A model generated the notes under the pieces. It saw only the letters and a list, made by a program, of their open reading frames with translations. It did not search any database and was not told where the DNA came from. Of a stretch of DNA of 5,537 bases, positions 1 through 5,537 are shown in pieces. Position numbers and translations under genes: made by a program. The stretch covers positions 1-5,537 of the forward strand of contig CAJPSU010000052.1 in assembly GCA_905373345.1 (NCBI GenBank). The letters run 5' to 3'. Within the stretch, counting starts at the first letter, position 1. Each line of letters starts with the position of its first letter. This stretch comes from Candidatus Saccharimonadota bacterium. GTDB lineage: Bacteria > Patescibacteriota > Saccharimonadia > Saccharimonadales > Saccharimonadaceae.

Positions 1-8
1 GGAAACCT

Positions 9-878
9 GTGGCTGATATTATGAGGGCGGAGTCGCGTGCGCCGCGGAAGAGCCGGGCAGCTAGTAGTAAACGTAGGGATGGCGCAGTAGCACGACAACT
101 TGTGCGCTCGGCGAGGATATTGTATGCACTAGAGAATATGAAAGTCGTATATGCTAAGCGACCTGAACAGCAAGAAAATACGTCGCGTAGAGTAAAACGA
201 AGAAAGATCATTACTTGGCAGTTCGTTTCGCGGTCAATAGCGATTGCGCTAACGGTGCTTGCGCTGTATGCGGTAGCAGATACGCTTATCTTGAATCAAA
301 AGGTTAAAAAAGAAAGAAGCGATACGGTAGCAGCCGCTCAAAGTGATGATTCTAACAAACGCCAGGCGGCTGAAGGCAAGGACGAGAAAGATGTTAGCGA
401 TGATGTAATCGCTCGTTATAAAGTTGCGCCTGAATTACCGCGAATTATTCATATCAACACAATTGGCATAAAAGCGCGCGTCTTGCAGATGGGCGTCAAT
501 GCTGATGGTTCTATGCAGGCTCCAATCAACGTTTTTGATACGGGATGGTATACGGGAAGCGTCCGTCCCGGGCAAAAAGGTGCGAGCATCATTGTGGGGC
601 ACGTGTCTGGTCCGACGCGGCACGGTATTTTTGAGAAACTTAGTCAGTTGAAAGATGGCGATTCAATAACGATAGAAAATGGTGCGGGAAAATTATTCAA
701 TTATCAAGTTGTTGCGTCCGAGACAGTGAAGTTGGAGAATGTTGATATGAATAAATTTATGCGTCCCGCCAATGGCGTAGATGAAGGACTGAATTTGATG
801 ACATGCGCTGGAAAATGGATTAATAGCGGCAGTACGATGGACCATCGATTAATGGTGTATGCAAAACGTACGTCGTAG
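9..878 (+). CDS. Class F-like sortase, membrane-anchored transpeptidase
   Basis: Sortases cleave a C-terminal sorting signal and transfer the protein to a cell-surface nucleophile, acting on the outer face of the membrane. The 289-residue product has a basic cytoplasmic N-tail (1-70), one membrane segment (about 72-92), a charged linker (95-135) and a sortase domain (about 140-289). Catalytic residues are visible: His198 in VGHVSGP, Cys266 in LMTCAGKW and Arg280 in DHRLMVYA. The stretch GWYTGSVRPGQKGA followed by GIFEKL and a GD motif resembles class F sortases of Actinobacteria and CPR bacteria. The start used is GTG at 9, with a weak GGA at 1-3. No in-frame stop lies between it and the window edge, so the true start may be upstream; ATG at 21 is an alternative with no Shine-Dalgarno. 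It ends 18 bases before metG. No substrate with a sorting signal is visible, so the target is unknown. Family confidence is high, class assignment moderate. Confidence 0.93.
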   Translation: MADIMRAESRAPRKSRAASSKRRDGAVARQLVRSARILYALENMKVVYAKRPEQQENTSRRVKRRKIITWQFVSRSIAIALTVLALYAVADTLILNQKVKKERSDTVAAAQSDDSNKRQAAEGKDEKDVSDDVIARYKVAPELPRIIHINTIGIKARVLQMGVNADGSMQAPINVFDTGWYTGSVRPGQKGASIIVGHVSGPTRHGIFEKLSQLKDGDSITIENGAGKLFNYQVVASETVKLENVDMNKFMRPANGVDEGLNLMTCAGKWINSGSTMDHRLMVYAKRTS

Positions 879-880
879 TC

Positions 881-889
881 TGTTATAAT
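881..889 (+). promoter_or_regulatory. Extended -10 promoter of metG (TGTTATAAT), probably leaderless
   Basis: The 18-base gap between the sortase stop and metG contains TGTTATAAT, a perfect TGn-extended -10 with consensus TATAAT at 884-889. The metG ATG begins at 897, with 7 bases after the hexamer, which is where a sigma-70 type promoter would start transcription. There is no room for a Shine-Dalgarno between start site and ATG. No TTGACA-like -35 is seen about 16-18 bases upstream (around 860-867), as expected for extended -10 promoters. A leaderless metG mRNA is inferred. Confidence 0.75.
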
Positions 890-896
890 AAGTGTT

Positions 897-2399
897 ATGG
901 CAAAACAGCATGCTTACATCACTACCGCTATTCCGTATGTTAACGGTCTGCCGCATATTGGTCATGCGATGGACTATATGTTGGCGGATGTTTGGGCGCG
1001 GTATGCACGACAGAACGGTCGTGAGGTGCGATTTCAGACAGGTGTAGACGAGCACGGCAATAAAATTGCAGCAAAAGCAGCAGAGAATAATTTGACGCCG
1101 CAGGCGTATGTCGATCAGCTGTATGAAAACTTTAAAAAGATGATCGCCGAATTGAATATTTCATCGACCGATTTCATTCGTACGACCGACGTGCATCACT
1201 GCGAGGCAGTGCAGTACATTTGGCGACAATTAGCGGCAGGCGGTTATATCTATAAAGGCAGTTACGAGGGTTGGTACTGCCAGGGTTGCGAAGCATTTGT
1301 AACAGATACGGAAGCTGCTGAGAATAACGGCGTGTGTCCCGACCATAAAACCCCATACCAGCGTTTGAGCGAAGAAAATTATTATTTTAAGACTAGCGCA
1401 TTCTCCGATAAAATTCGCGAGGCGATTGAATCGGGCAGGATGAAGATTGTACCAGAGTTTCGTAAAAAAGAGTTTTTAGCATTAATGAGTGACGGTTTGC
1501 AGGACGTGTCGGTATCTCGTCCGCGCAAAAATCTGAGCTGGGGTGTTGCCGTTCCCGACGACGACAGCCAAGTGATGTACGTGTGGCTGGACGCGCTCAG
1601 CAATTACATTACCGTAATTGGATATCCGGATCGTACAGAAGAATGGCAAAGCTTTTGGCCGGCAGATGTGCAGGTCGTCGGGAAAGATATTTTGCGGTTT
1701 CATGCTGGAATTTGGCCGGCAATGTTAATGGCGCTTGATTTGCCTCTGCCGAAAGTATTATTGGTTCACGGATTTATTAACGTCAATGGCGCAAAAATGT
1801 CGAAAAGTTTAGGCAACGGCGTTGGACCGAGCGATATCGTACCGCATTACGGCGTTGATGCGTTTCGTTATTATTTTCTGCGCCACGTGCCAACGCAAGA
1901 AGACGGTGATTTCACATGGGAGAAGTTTGAAGCGGCGTACAATGGCGAGCTTGGTAATGACCTTGGTAATTTAGTACAGCGCGTGGCAAAAATGGTGTTG
2001 AGCTATCAGGCGGGCGTAATCGGTGATGCGCCGCAAGCGGAACATGATATGGGTCCGTACCATACGGCTATGGAGTCATTTAATTTTGATCGGGCGCTTG
2101 CTGAAGTTTGGCAAACGATTCGTTCATTGAATCAGTATATTGAGCGTGTGCAGCCTTGGCAAGTCGCAAAAAAACGCGACAAAGACCCGGAAGCAGAGGC
2201 GCACTTATCGGAGATTTTGGCTTATGCATGCGGCACATTGCTGCAGGTGGCGGATATGTTAACGCCGTTCTTACCACAAACTGCCGACAATATTCGCGGG
2301 TTGTTTGCAAGCGGCGTTGTGCCGCAGGAACTTGCGCCGCTATTTCCACGCATCTATATTCATACACCCGATCCGCGCGGCGCCAAACAAGCATCATGA
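897..2399 (+). CDS. metG: Methionyl-tRNA synthetase
   Basis: This cytoplasmic class I synthetase charges tRNA-Met with methionine for initiation and elongation. The 500-residue protein has the HIGH motif at 20-23 and KMSKS at 300-304. A single zinc knuckle has C128-x2-C131 and C147-x2-H150, the three-Cys/one-His arrangement known from Thermus MetRS. The anticodon-binding helical domain (about 350-490) retains Asn358, Arg362 and Trp421, aligning with E. coli Asn391, Arg395 and Trp461, which read the CAU anticodon. The C-terminal EMAPII-like tRNA-binding/dimerisation domain of longer enzymes is absent, leaving a minimal form. The ATG at 897 fits the family N-terminus (AYITTAIPYVNGLPHIGH) and sits just after an extended -10. 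The TGA stop overlaps the tatD ATG. The metG-tatD order also occurs in Bacillus (metS-yabD), which supports co-transcription. Confidence 0.98.
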   Translation: MAKQHAYITTAIPYVNGLPHIGHAMDYMLADVWARYARQNGREVRFQTGVDEHGNKIAAKAAENNLTPQAYVDQLYENFKKMIAELNISSTDFIRTTDVHHCEAVQYIWRQLAAGGYIYKGSYEGWYCQGCEAFVTDTEAAENNGVCPDHKTPYQRLSEENYYFKTSAFSDKIREAIESGRMKIVPEFRKKEFLALMSDGLQDVSVSRPRKNLSWGVAVPDDDSQVMYVWLDALSNYITVIGYPDRTEEWQSFWPADVQVVGKDILRFHAGIWPAMLMALDLPLPKVLLVHGFINVNGAKMSKSLGNGVGPSDIVPHYGVDAFRYYFLRHVPTQEDGDFTWEKFEAAYNGELGNDLGNLVQRVAKMVLSYQAGVIGDAPQAEHDMGPYHTAMESFNFDRALAEVWQTIRSLNQYIERVQPWQVAKKRDKDPEAEAHLSEILAYACGTLLQVADMLTPFLPQTADNIRGLFASGVVPQELAPLFPRIYIHTPDPRGAKQAS

Positions 2400-3211
2400 A
2401 GCTTATTGATTCGCACTGCCATTTGCACGATTCGGAATTCTACGATGATGAAACGCGCGAGCGTGCGTACCGGGAAGCAATTCACGCCGGTGTTGCGATG
2501 ATTTGCGTTGGTACGGATGTTCGTAGCTCGCATGAAGCGGTTGCCTTTGCGGAATCGCACGATAACGTATGGGCGATCGTTGGGATTCATCCGCACGAGG
2601 CGGCGACCAATCAGGCGGACGATATCCGTAAGCTGCTGTCGCAAAAATCCGATAAAGTCGTTGGTATTGGCGAAATTGGCTTAGATTATCACTACGGCCA
2701 CAGTCCGCGAGAGATGCAGTTGCAGCGGCTGCGCGAGCAGTTGCGGCTGGCGGTAGCGTTTGATTTACCGGTGAGCTTTCATGTGCGCGATGCGTTTGAT
2801 GATTTTTGGCCGGTATTTGACGAGTTTTCTGGCATTCGCGGTGTTCTGCACAGCTTCACTGATACGCAGGTAAATTTAGATGCAGGATTTGCGCGCGGTT
2901 TATATATGGGAATTAACGGCATTAGCACGTTTACGAAAGACGCGGCGCAGCAAACAATGTATCGCCATGCGCCGCTTGAGCGCGTTTTACTCGAAACAGA
3001 TGCGCCATACTTGACTCCTATACCATTTCGTGGTAAAGTGAATGTACCAGCTTACGTGGGCAAAGTTGCGGAGTTTCAGGCGAGAGTGCGAGGTATCTCG
3101 CTTGATGATATTGCGCGGATAACAACCGCGAATACGCGAACACTTTTTGGAGTACATTATGCGAGAGGAACGACGAGCCACCACCGAATTTCAAGCTTCA
3201 GAAAATCCTGA
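2396..3211 (+). CDS. tatD: TatD family metal-dependent deoxyribonuclease
   Basis: TatD proteins are TIM-barrel metallohydrolases of the amidohydrolase superfamily; characterised members are Mg-dependent 3'-5' exonucleases linked to DNA repair or turnover. The 271-residue product carries the expected ligands: His7 and His9 in DSHCHL, Glu93 in GEIGLDY, His129 in SFHVRDA, His152 in LHSF and Asp202 in ETDAPYL. GIHPH (63-67) and the family-typical RGKVNVPAYV segment are also present. The start is ATG at 2396, overlapping the metG stop as ATGA. The reading frame stays open further upstream, but that stretch lies inside metG and does not resemble the family. No Shine-Dalgarno precedes the ATG, so translational coupling to metG is likely. 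The family normally ends near TTANTRTLFGV; here 17-18 further basic residues follow, encoded in the overlap with the next gene. Exact substrate is unknown. Confidence 0.96.
   Translation: MKLIDSHCHLHDSEFYDDETRERAYREAIHAGVAMICVGTDVRSSHEAVAFAESHDNVWAIVGIHPHEAATNQADDIRKLLSQKSDKVVGIGEIGLDYHYGHSPREMQLQRLREQLRLAVAFDLPVSFHVRDAFDDFWPVFDEFSGIRGVLHSFTDTQVNLDAGFARGLYMGINGISTFTKDAAQQTMYRHAPLERVLLETDAPYLTPIPFRGKVNVPAYVGKVAEFQARVRGISLDDIARITTANTRTLFGVHYARGTTSHHRISSFRKS
3149..3152 (+). promoter_or_regulatory. Shine-Dalgarno GGAG for the 97-aa gene
   Basis: GGAG lies inside the tatD coding sequence, six bases before ATG 3159. It favours that ATG over the in-frame TTG at 3147, which has no such site ahead of it, and it shows that the downstream gene is initiated within tatD. 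Confidence 0.7.
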
Positions 3212-3452
3212 AGTTTTTGCGAATACAACTGAAGATCTGACGTATGAGGCAATTGAGCGAGCGCGGTCAATTGAGGCTTCTGTGCCAAATGAAGAAACGC
3301 TTGTGCGCGTCGGCGAAGTCGCGCACGGTGCAATGTGGTCGCAGCAAACACGAGAGCGACCGCTAACGCTGCACGAGGAGATTGCTCACTATTCCAGCCT
3401 TGTGCCGTATCTCCGCGAGCTGTATCAATCTGATTTCGAACGGGCGGCATAA
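3159..3452 (+). CDS. Uncharacterised 97-aa acidic, lysine-free protein
   Basis: I do not recognise a characterised family. The 97-residue product is strongly acidic (19 Asp/Glu against 10 Arg) and contains no lysine and no cysteine. It appears soluble: there is no signal peptide or membrane segment. The first 25 residues are polar and probably flexible. The rest looks helical, with a segment around 28-40 (TYEAIERARSIEA) and a C-terminal stretch around 70-97 (TLHEEIAHYSSLVPYLRELY). The start is ATG 3159, chosen for the GGAG six bases upstream; TTG 3147 is a weaker alternative. Its first 53 bases overlap the tatD 3' end in another frame. The TAA stop is followed directly by the ATG of the 144-aa gene, so the two are probably made together and might interact, though this is only contextual. 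Coding is supported by the uninterrupted frame, the Shine-Dalgarno and the tight packing. Confidence 0.75.
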   Translation: MREERRATTEFQASENPEVFANTTEDLTYEAIERARSIEASVPNEETLVRVGEVAHGAMWSQQTRERPLTLHEEIAHYSSLVPYLRELYQSDFERAA

Positions 3453-3887
3453 ATGGCTTCCGTACTGAAAAAAGCGCTGAAATTACTCGTCGGCGATGAT
3501 ATGCCGTCCGAGTGGCTAAAGCTGCCAAAGCGCAAACGACCGTTGCAGCCGTTGAGCGAACGCGAGCTGTTGACGCTTGAGAGTGAAATCGGCGCGCAAT
3601 TATTCGGCCCGATTCCCGAGGGGCATCGCCGCGAATTCTTCTGCCTAGATGACAAAACTTGGATTTGGCATGAAGAGTGGCTTGACGCGAAGCGTAAATT
3701 GCAAGCCGATACAATTAGGTACGAGATCACAGACAAAGGTATTCTAAAAGTGCAGGCTGGTCCGCATTACGATTATCTAGAAGGCGACGAGCTGCGCAAT
3801 TTCGGCGTCGCTGTGCGCATGTACTATGAGCAAATTGCTCGGCAATTATACCGTCGCGATCCCGCGACGCACCAAAAATTGGTATAA
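3453..3887 (+). CDS. Conserved-looking 144-aa protein of unknown function
   Basis: I cannot assign a named family, although the style resembles small proteins conserved in Saccharibacteria. The 144-residue product is soluble-looking and near neutral overall. It has a basic N-terminus (1-30, including KLPKRKRP), a possible helix LSERELLTLESEIG (34-47), then an aromatic-rich centre with EGHRREFFCLDDKTWIWHEEW (56-76, one residue inserted relative to no known motif). A likely beta-strand region follows (88-102), then a C-terminal helix rich in Tyr and Arg (112-135). One cysteine, C64, is present; no catalytic signature or membrane segment is visible. ATG 3453 directly follows the previous gene's TAA (TAAATG) with no good Shine-Dalgarno, implying re-initiation after the 97-aa gene. 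The stop at 3885-3887 lies inside the -10 box of the next promoter. It is probably the last gene of the metG unit. Confidence 0.8.
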   Translation: MASVLKKALKLLVGDDMPSEWLKLPKRKRPLQPLSERELLTLESEIGAQLFGPIPEGHRREFFCLDDKTWIWHEEWLDAKRKLQADTIRYEITDKGILKVQAGPHYDYLEGDELRNFGVAVRMYYEQIARQLYRRDPATHQKLV

Positions 3888-3893
3888 TATAAT
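3880..3893 (+). promoter_or_regulatory. Extended -10 promoter with tandem TATAAT boxes for the desulfurase
   Basis: TGGTATAAT at 3880-3888 is a TGn-extended consensus -10, and a second TATAAT at 3888-3893 shares its last T. The first box overlaps the TAA stop of the 144-aa gene. Starting about 7 bases after the first box, transcription would begin at GTG 3895; the second box would place it near 3900, only a few bases before ATG 3907. No -35-like hexamer is evident. A short inverted repeat (ACCAA at 3871-3875, TTGGT at 3879-3883) abuts the site but is probably chance. Confidence 0.7.
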
Positions 3894-3894
3894 A

Positions 3895-5049
3895 GTGAAT
3901 TTGGGTATGATGTATTTTGACCATGCGGCAGCGACGCCGCTTGATAAGCGTGTACTGGCGGCGATGCAGCCGTATTTTTCCGAGCAGTTTTTTAATCCAT
4001 CTGCGCCATATGCTGCGGCAGTTGAGGTGAAAAGAGCGTATCAAGATGCAAAACATCGGTTAGCGGTATGTATCGGTGGGCAGGCTAGCGATGTGACTAT
4101 GACGGCGGGAGCAACGGAGTCAATTAACTTGATAGTGCATAGCGCGCATGGACATATCGTAACAAGTGCAATTGAGCACGATGCAATACTTAATGCGGTA
4201 AAAACGCGCGAACATACGCTTGTCGCGCCGACAAAAAAAGGTGCTATTACGGCAGATACTGTGCGTGCGGCAATTCGTCCGGACACCGAACTGGTTACGA
4301 TTGCGCTTGCAAATCACGAATTAGGAACGATTCAACCGCTGCGTGATATTGCTGATATTGTGCGCACTGAGCGCCGCCGCCGGTTTGAGGCAGGTGAAAC
4401 AACACCGATTTGGCTTCATACCGATGCGTCGCAAGGCGCAGGGCAGCTTGACCTGCACGTGTCGCGGCTTGGTGTTGATGCGATGACACTGAATGCAGGT
4501 AAAATTTACGGACCAAAGCAGGTTGGCCTGTTGTGGCGCCAAGCGAATGTACGGTTGCGGCCGTTTATTCGTGGCGGCGGACAGGAGCGCGGGCTTCGCA
4601 GCGGTACTGAAAATGTGCCGGGCGTGATTGGATTTGCTACGGCGCTTGAATTGGCGCAGCGGCATCGCAAGTCGGAGACAAAGCGACTTGATGAGCTACG
4701 AAACGGCATGCAGCAGCGGATTGCCGCGGCGATTCCCGATGTAGTTATATCAGGTGATCAAAAACACCGCCTGGCAAGCCATTTACACGTATCATTTCCG
4801 GGCATCGACGCAGAGCGCTTAATTTTCATACTTGAACAGCAGCATATATACGTTGCAACTGGTAGTGCCTGTGCGGCGAATGCTGGTATGCGGTCGCATG
4901 TACTGCAGGCAATTGGACTAACTCCGGATGTTGCCGATGGCAGTTTGCGTATTACGCTCGGGTGTTTGTCAAATCAGGAGATTTGCGAGCGCGGTACTAC
5001 CAAAATCATCGCGGCAGTCCAAGCTGAGCGAGCGAGGATGCGGCGATGA
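3895..5049 (+). CDS. Cysteine desulfurase, NifS/IscS-like
   Basis: This PLP enzyme converts L-cysteine to alanine and passes the sulfur, as an enzyme persulfide, to tRNA thiolation or Fe-S assembly. From GTG 3895 the product has 384 residues. Visible features are FDHAAATP (8-15), GATES (72-76), PLP-stacking His95, Asp177 and Gln180 (DASQ), Schiff-base Lys203 (GKIYGPK), GGGQERGLRSGTEN (227-240) and catalytic Cys326 in TGSACAANAG, with the IscS-type loop length to SHVL. Unusual points are His141 where IscS has Asn155, and NAGK where IscS has SGHK, so the pocket Ser203 and His205 are lost. GTG 3895 is preferred for promoter geometry and N-terminal length; ATG 3907 and 3910 are good alternatives. 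ATG 3826 would overlap the previous gene and is unlikely. No scaffold (iscU/sufU) or tRNA thiolase lies in the window, so the sulfur acceptor is unknown. Confidence 0.95.
   Translation: MNLGMMYFDHAAATPLDKRVLAAMQPYFSEQFFNPSAPYAAAVEVKRAYQDAKHRLAVCIGGQASDVTMTAGATESINLIVHSAHGHIVTSAIEHDAILNAVKTREHTLVAPTKKGAITADTVRAAIRPDTELVTIALANHELGTIQPLRDIADIVRTERRRRFEAGETTPIWLHTDASQGAGQLDLHVSRLGVDAMTLNAGKIYGPKQVGLLWRQANVRLRPFIRGGGQERGLRSGTENVPGVIGFATALELAQRHRKSETKRLDELRNGMQQRIAAAIPDVVISGDQKHRLASHLHVSFPGIDAERLIFILEQQHIYVATGSACAANAGMRSHVLQAIGLTPDVADGSLRITLGCLSNQEICERGTTKIIAAVQAERARMRR
5034..5038 (+). promoter_or_regulatory. Shine-Dalgarno GAGGA for the DUF218 gene
   Basis: GAGGA sits within the last codons of the desulfurase, seven bases before ATG 5046. 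Together with the ATGA stop-start overlap it fixes the start of the downstream gene. Confidence 0.75.
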
Positions 5050-5537
5050 AAAAAGTTGTAATCGCTGTGAGCGCTATTGTAGTGCTAATTGCCGTGATTA
5101 TTTGGAGTATTGGCGCATATCTGTACGTTGATGATTTACGTGGCTGCGGACAAGCGCCGACGACTTTCGATGCGTGTAGATCAGCCGACGCTATTGTTGC
5201 CGTGAGTGGCGGCGATACGCTTGCGCGCGCCGATGAGGCGATTAAATTATATCGTAACGGCTGGGCGAGATATATTGTATTTTCGGGTGCGGCGGCAGAT
5301 AAAAGCGGTCCGAGTAATGCGCAGGTTATGAAACGCCATGCGATTGCGTCCGGTGTGCCGGCAACTGCGATTCTAATCGAAACAATGAGCGAAACGACAG
5401 AAGAGAACGCTATGAATACGACGCAGATTCTTGACCAGTACCATATATCGTCGGTGATTCTAGTGACTAGCGTGTATCATCAACGCCGCGCCGCGCTGGA
5501 ATTTCGCAAAAATGCCCCGAAAATTTTCGTGCGCAGC
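5046..5537 (+). CDS. DUF218 (YdcF/SanA/ElyC-like) membrane-anchored protein, 3' truncated by window end
   Basis: The frame is open from ATG 5046 to the last base, giving 164 residues with no stop, so the gene continues beyond the window. Residues 4-26 form a hydrophobic membrane segment after MKK. The rest, probably outside the membrane, matches the DUF218 pattern: ADAIVAVSGG (47-56), Arg61, a YIVFSG strand (76-81), ASGVPATAILIE (101-112), the SETTEEN segment (115-121) and the VTSVYHQRRA motif (140-149). Characterised relatives SanA and ElyC are envelope proteins affecting barrier function and peptidoglycan or carrier-lipid metabolism; the reaction of this family is poorly defined. Cys34 and Cys44, between anchor and domain, could form a disulfide. 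The ATG overlaps the desulfurase TGA as ATGA and has GAGGA upstream, so the two are co-expressed, without an obvious functional link. Most of the expected domain is present, but the final part is missing. Confidence 0.9.
   Translation, partial: MKKVVIAVSAIVVLIAVIIWSIGAYLYVDDLRGCGQAPTTFDACRSADAIVAVSGGDTLARADEAIKLYRNGWARYIVFSGAAADKSGPSNAQVMKRHAIASGVPATAILIETMSETTEENAMNTTQILDQYHISSVILVTSVYHQRRAALEFRKNAPKIFVRS

Noticed and set aside
541..570. Inverted repeat CGGGA/TCCCG near a repeated TACGGGA-like motif in the sortase gene
   Set aside because: The stem is only five pairs, lies inside conserved sortase coding sequence (GWYTGSVRPG) and is not followed by a T-run; probably coincidental.
879..896. 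Terminator between sortase and metG
   Set aside because: The gap has no GC-rich stem or T-run; it is fully explained by the -10 element.
2156..2395. Possible 80-residue N-terminal extension of tatD inside metG
   Set aside because: The added residues resemble no TatD N-terminus; MKLIDSHCHLH at 2396 matches the family start exactly and gives the classic ATGA overlap.
3157..3714. 185-codon open frame on the minus strand opposite the 97/144-aa genes
   Set aside because: It lies antisense to two better-supported genes, has no recognisable domain or start signal, and is low in complexity (rich in Arg/Ala/Ser), as expected of a shadow frame.
3871..3883. ACCAA-AAA-TTGGT inverted repeat next to the desulfurase promoter, considered as an operator
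   Set aside because: The arms are only five bases, it lies in coding sequence, and there is no second copy elsewhere to support a regulator site.
3826..3894. Upstream ATG start for the cysteine desulfurase
   Set aside because: It would overlap the 144-aa gene by 62 bases, lie upstream of the likely promoter and add residues unlike the family N-terminus.
1..5537. Alternative genetic code (TGA read as glycine) as in some CPR lineages
   Set aside because: TGA terminates metG, tatD and the desulfurase at positions consistent with family ends or gene overlaps, and none of the coding frames contains an internal TGA.

Overview
The window reads as ordinary, densely packed chromosome of a Patescibacterium (CPR), most likely Saccharibacteria (TM7). 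This is inferred from protein character: a class F-like sortase, a short MetRS, a divergent NifS/IscS-type desulfurase and two small proteins resembling conserved unknowns of that group. It was not tested by a search. TGA is a genuine stop for metG, tatD and the desulfurase, so the TGA=Gly code of Gracilibacteria/Absconditabacteria does not apply. Base composition is roughly balanced. All seven genes lie on the + strand, and no intergenic gap exceeds about 20 bases.

Layout: (1) a membrane-anchored sortase at the left edge, possibly missing a few N-terminal codons; (2) an 18-base gap holding an extended -10 promoter set directly against the metG start; (3) metG; (4) tatD, joined to metG by an ATGA overlap; (5) a 97-aa acidic, lysine-free unknown protein whose start overlaps the tatD 3' end by 53 bases; (6) a 144-aa unknown protein starting immediately after that gene's stop; (7) a second extended -10, with tandem TATAAT boxes over the stop of gene 6, heading the last unit; (8) a cysteine desulfurase; (9) a DUF218/YdcF-like membrane-anchored protein, joined by another ATGA overlap and cut by the right edge.

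The inferred transcription units are metG-tatD-unknown97-unknown144 and desulfurase-DUF218, with the sortase belonging to an upstream unit. Both unit-head genes have a consensus TGnTATAAT placed so that transcription would begin at or within a base or two of the start codon, which suggests leaderless mRNAs. Internal genes use overlap, stop-start coupling or a Shine-Dalgarno sequence (GGAG before the 97-aa gene, GAGGA before DUF218). The functions are housekeeping (Met-tRNA charging, TatD nuclease, sulfur mobilisation) plus envelope proteins (sortase, DUF218). I see no mobile element, CRISPR array, RNA gene, convincing terminator or defence system. The points most worth a second look are the leaderless promoter architecture, the altered PLP pocket of the desulfurase and the uncharacterised 97/144-aa pair.
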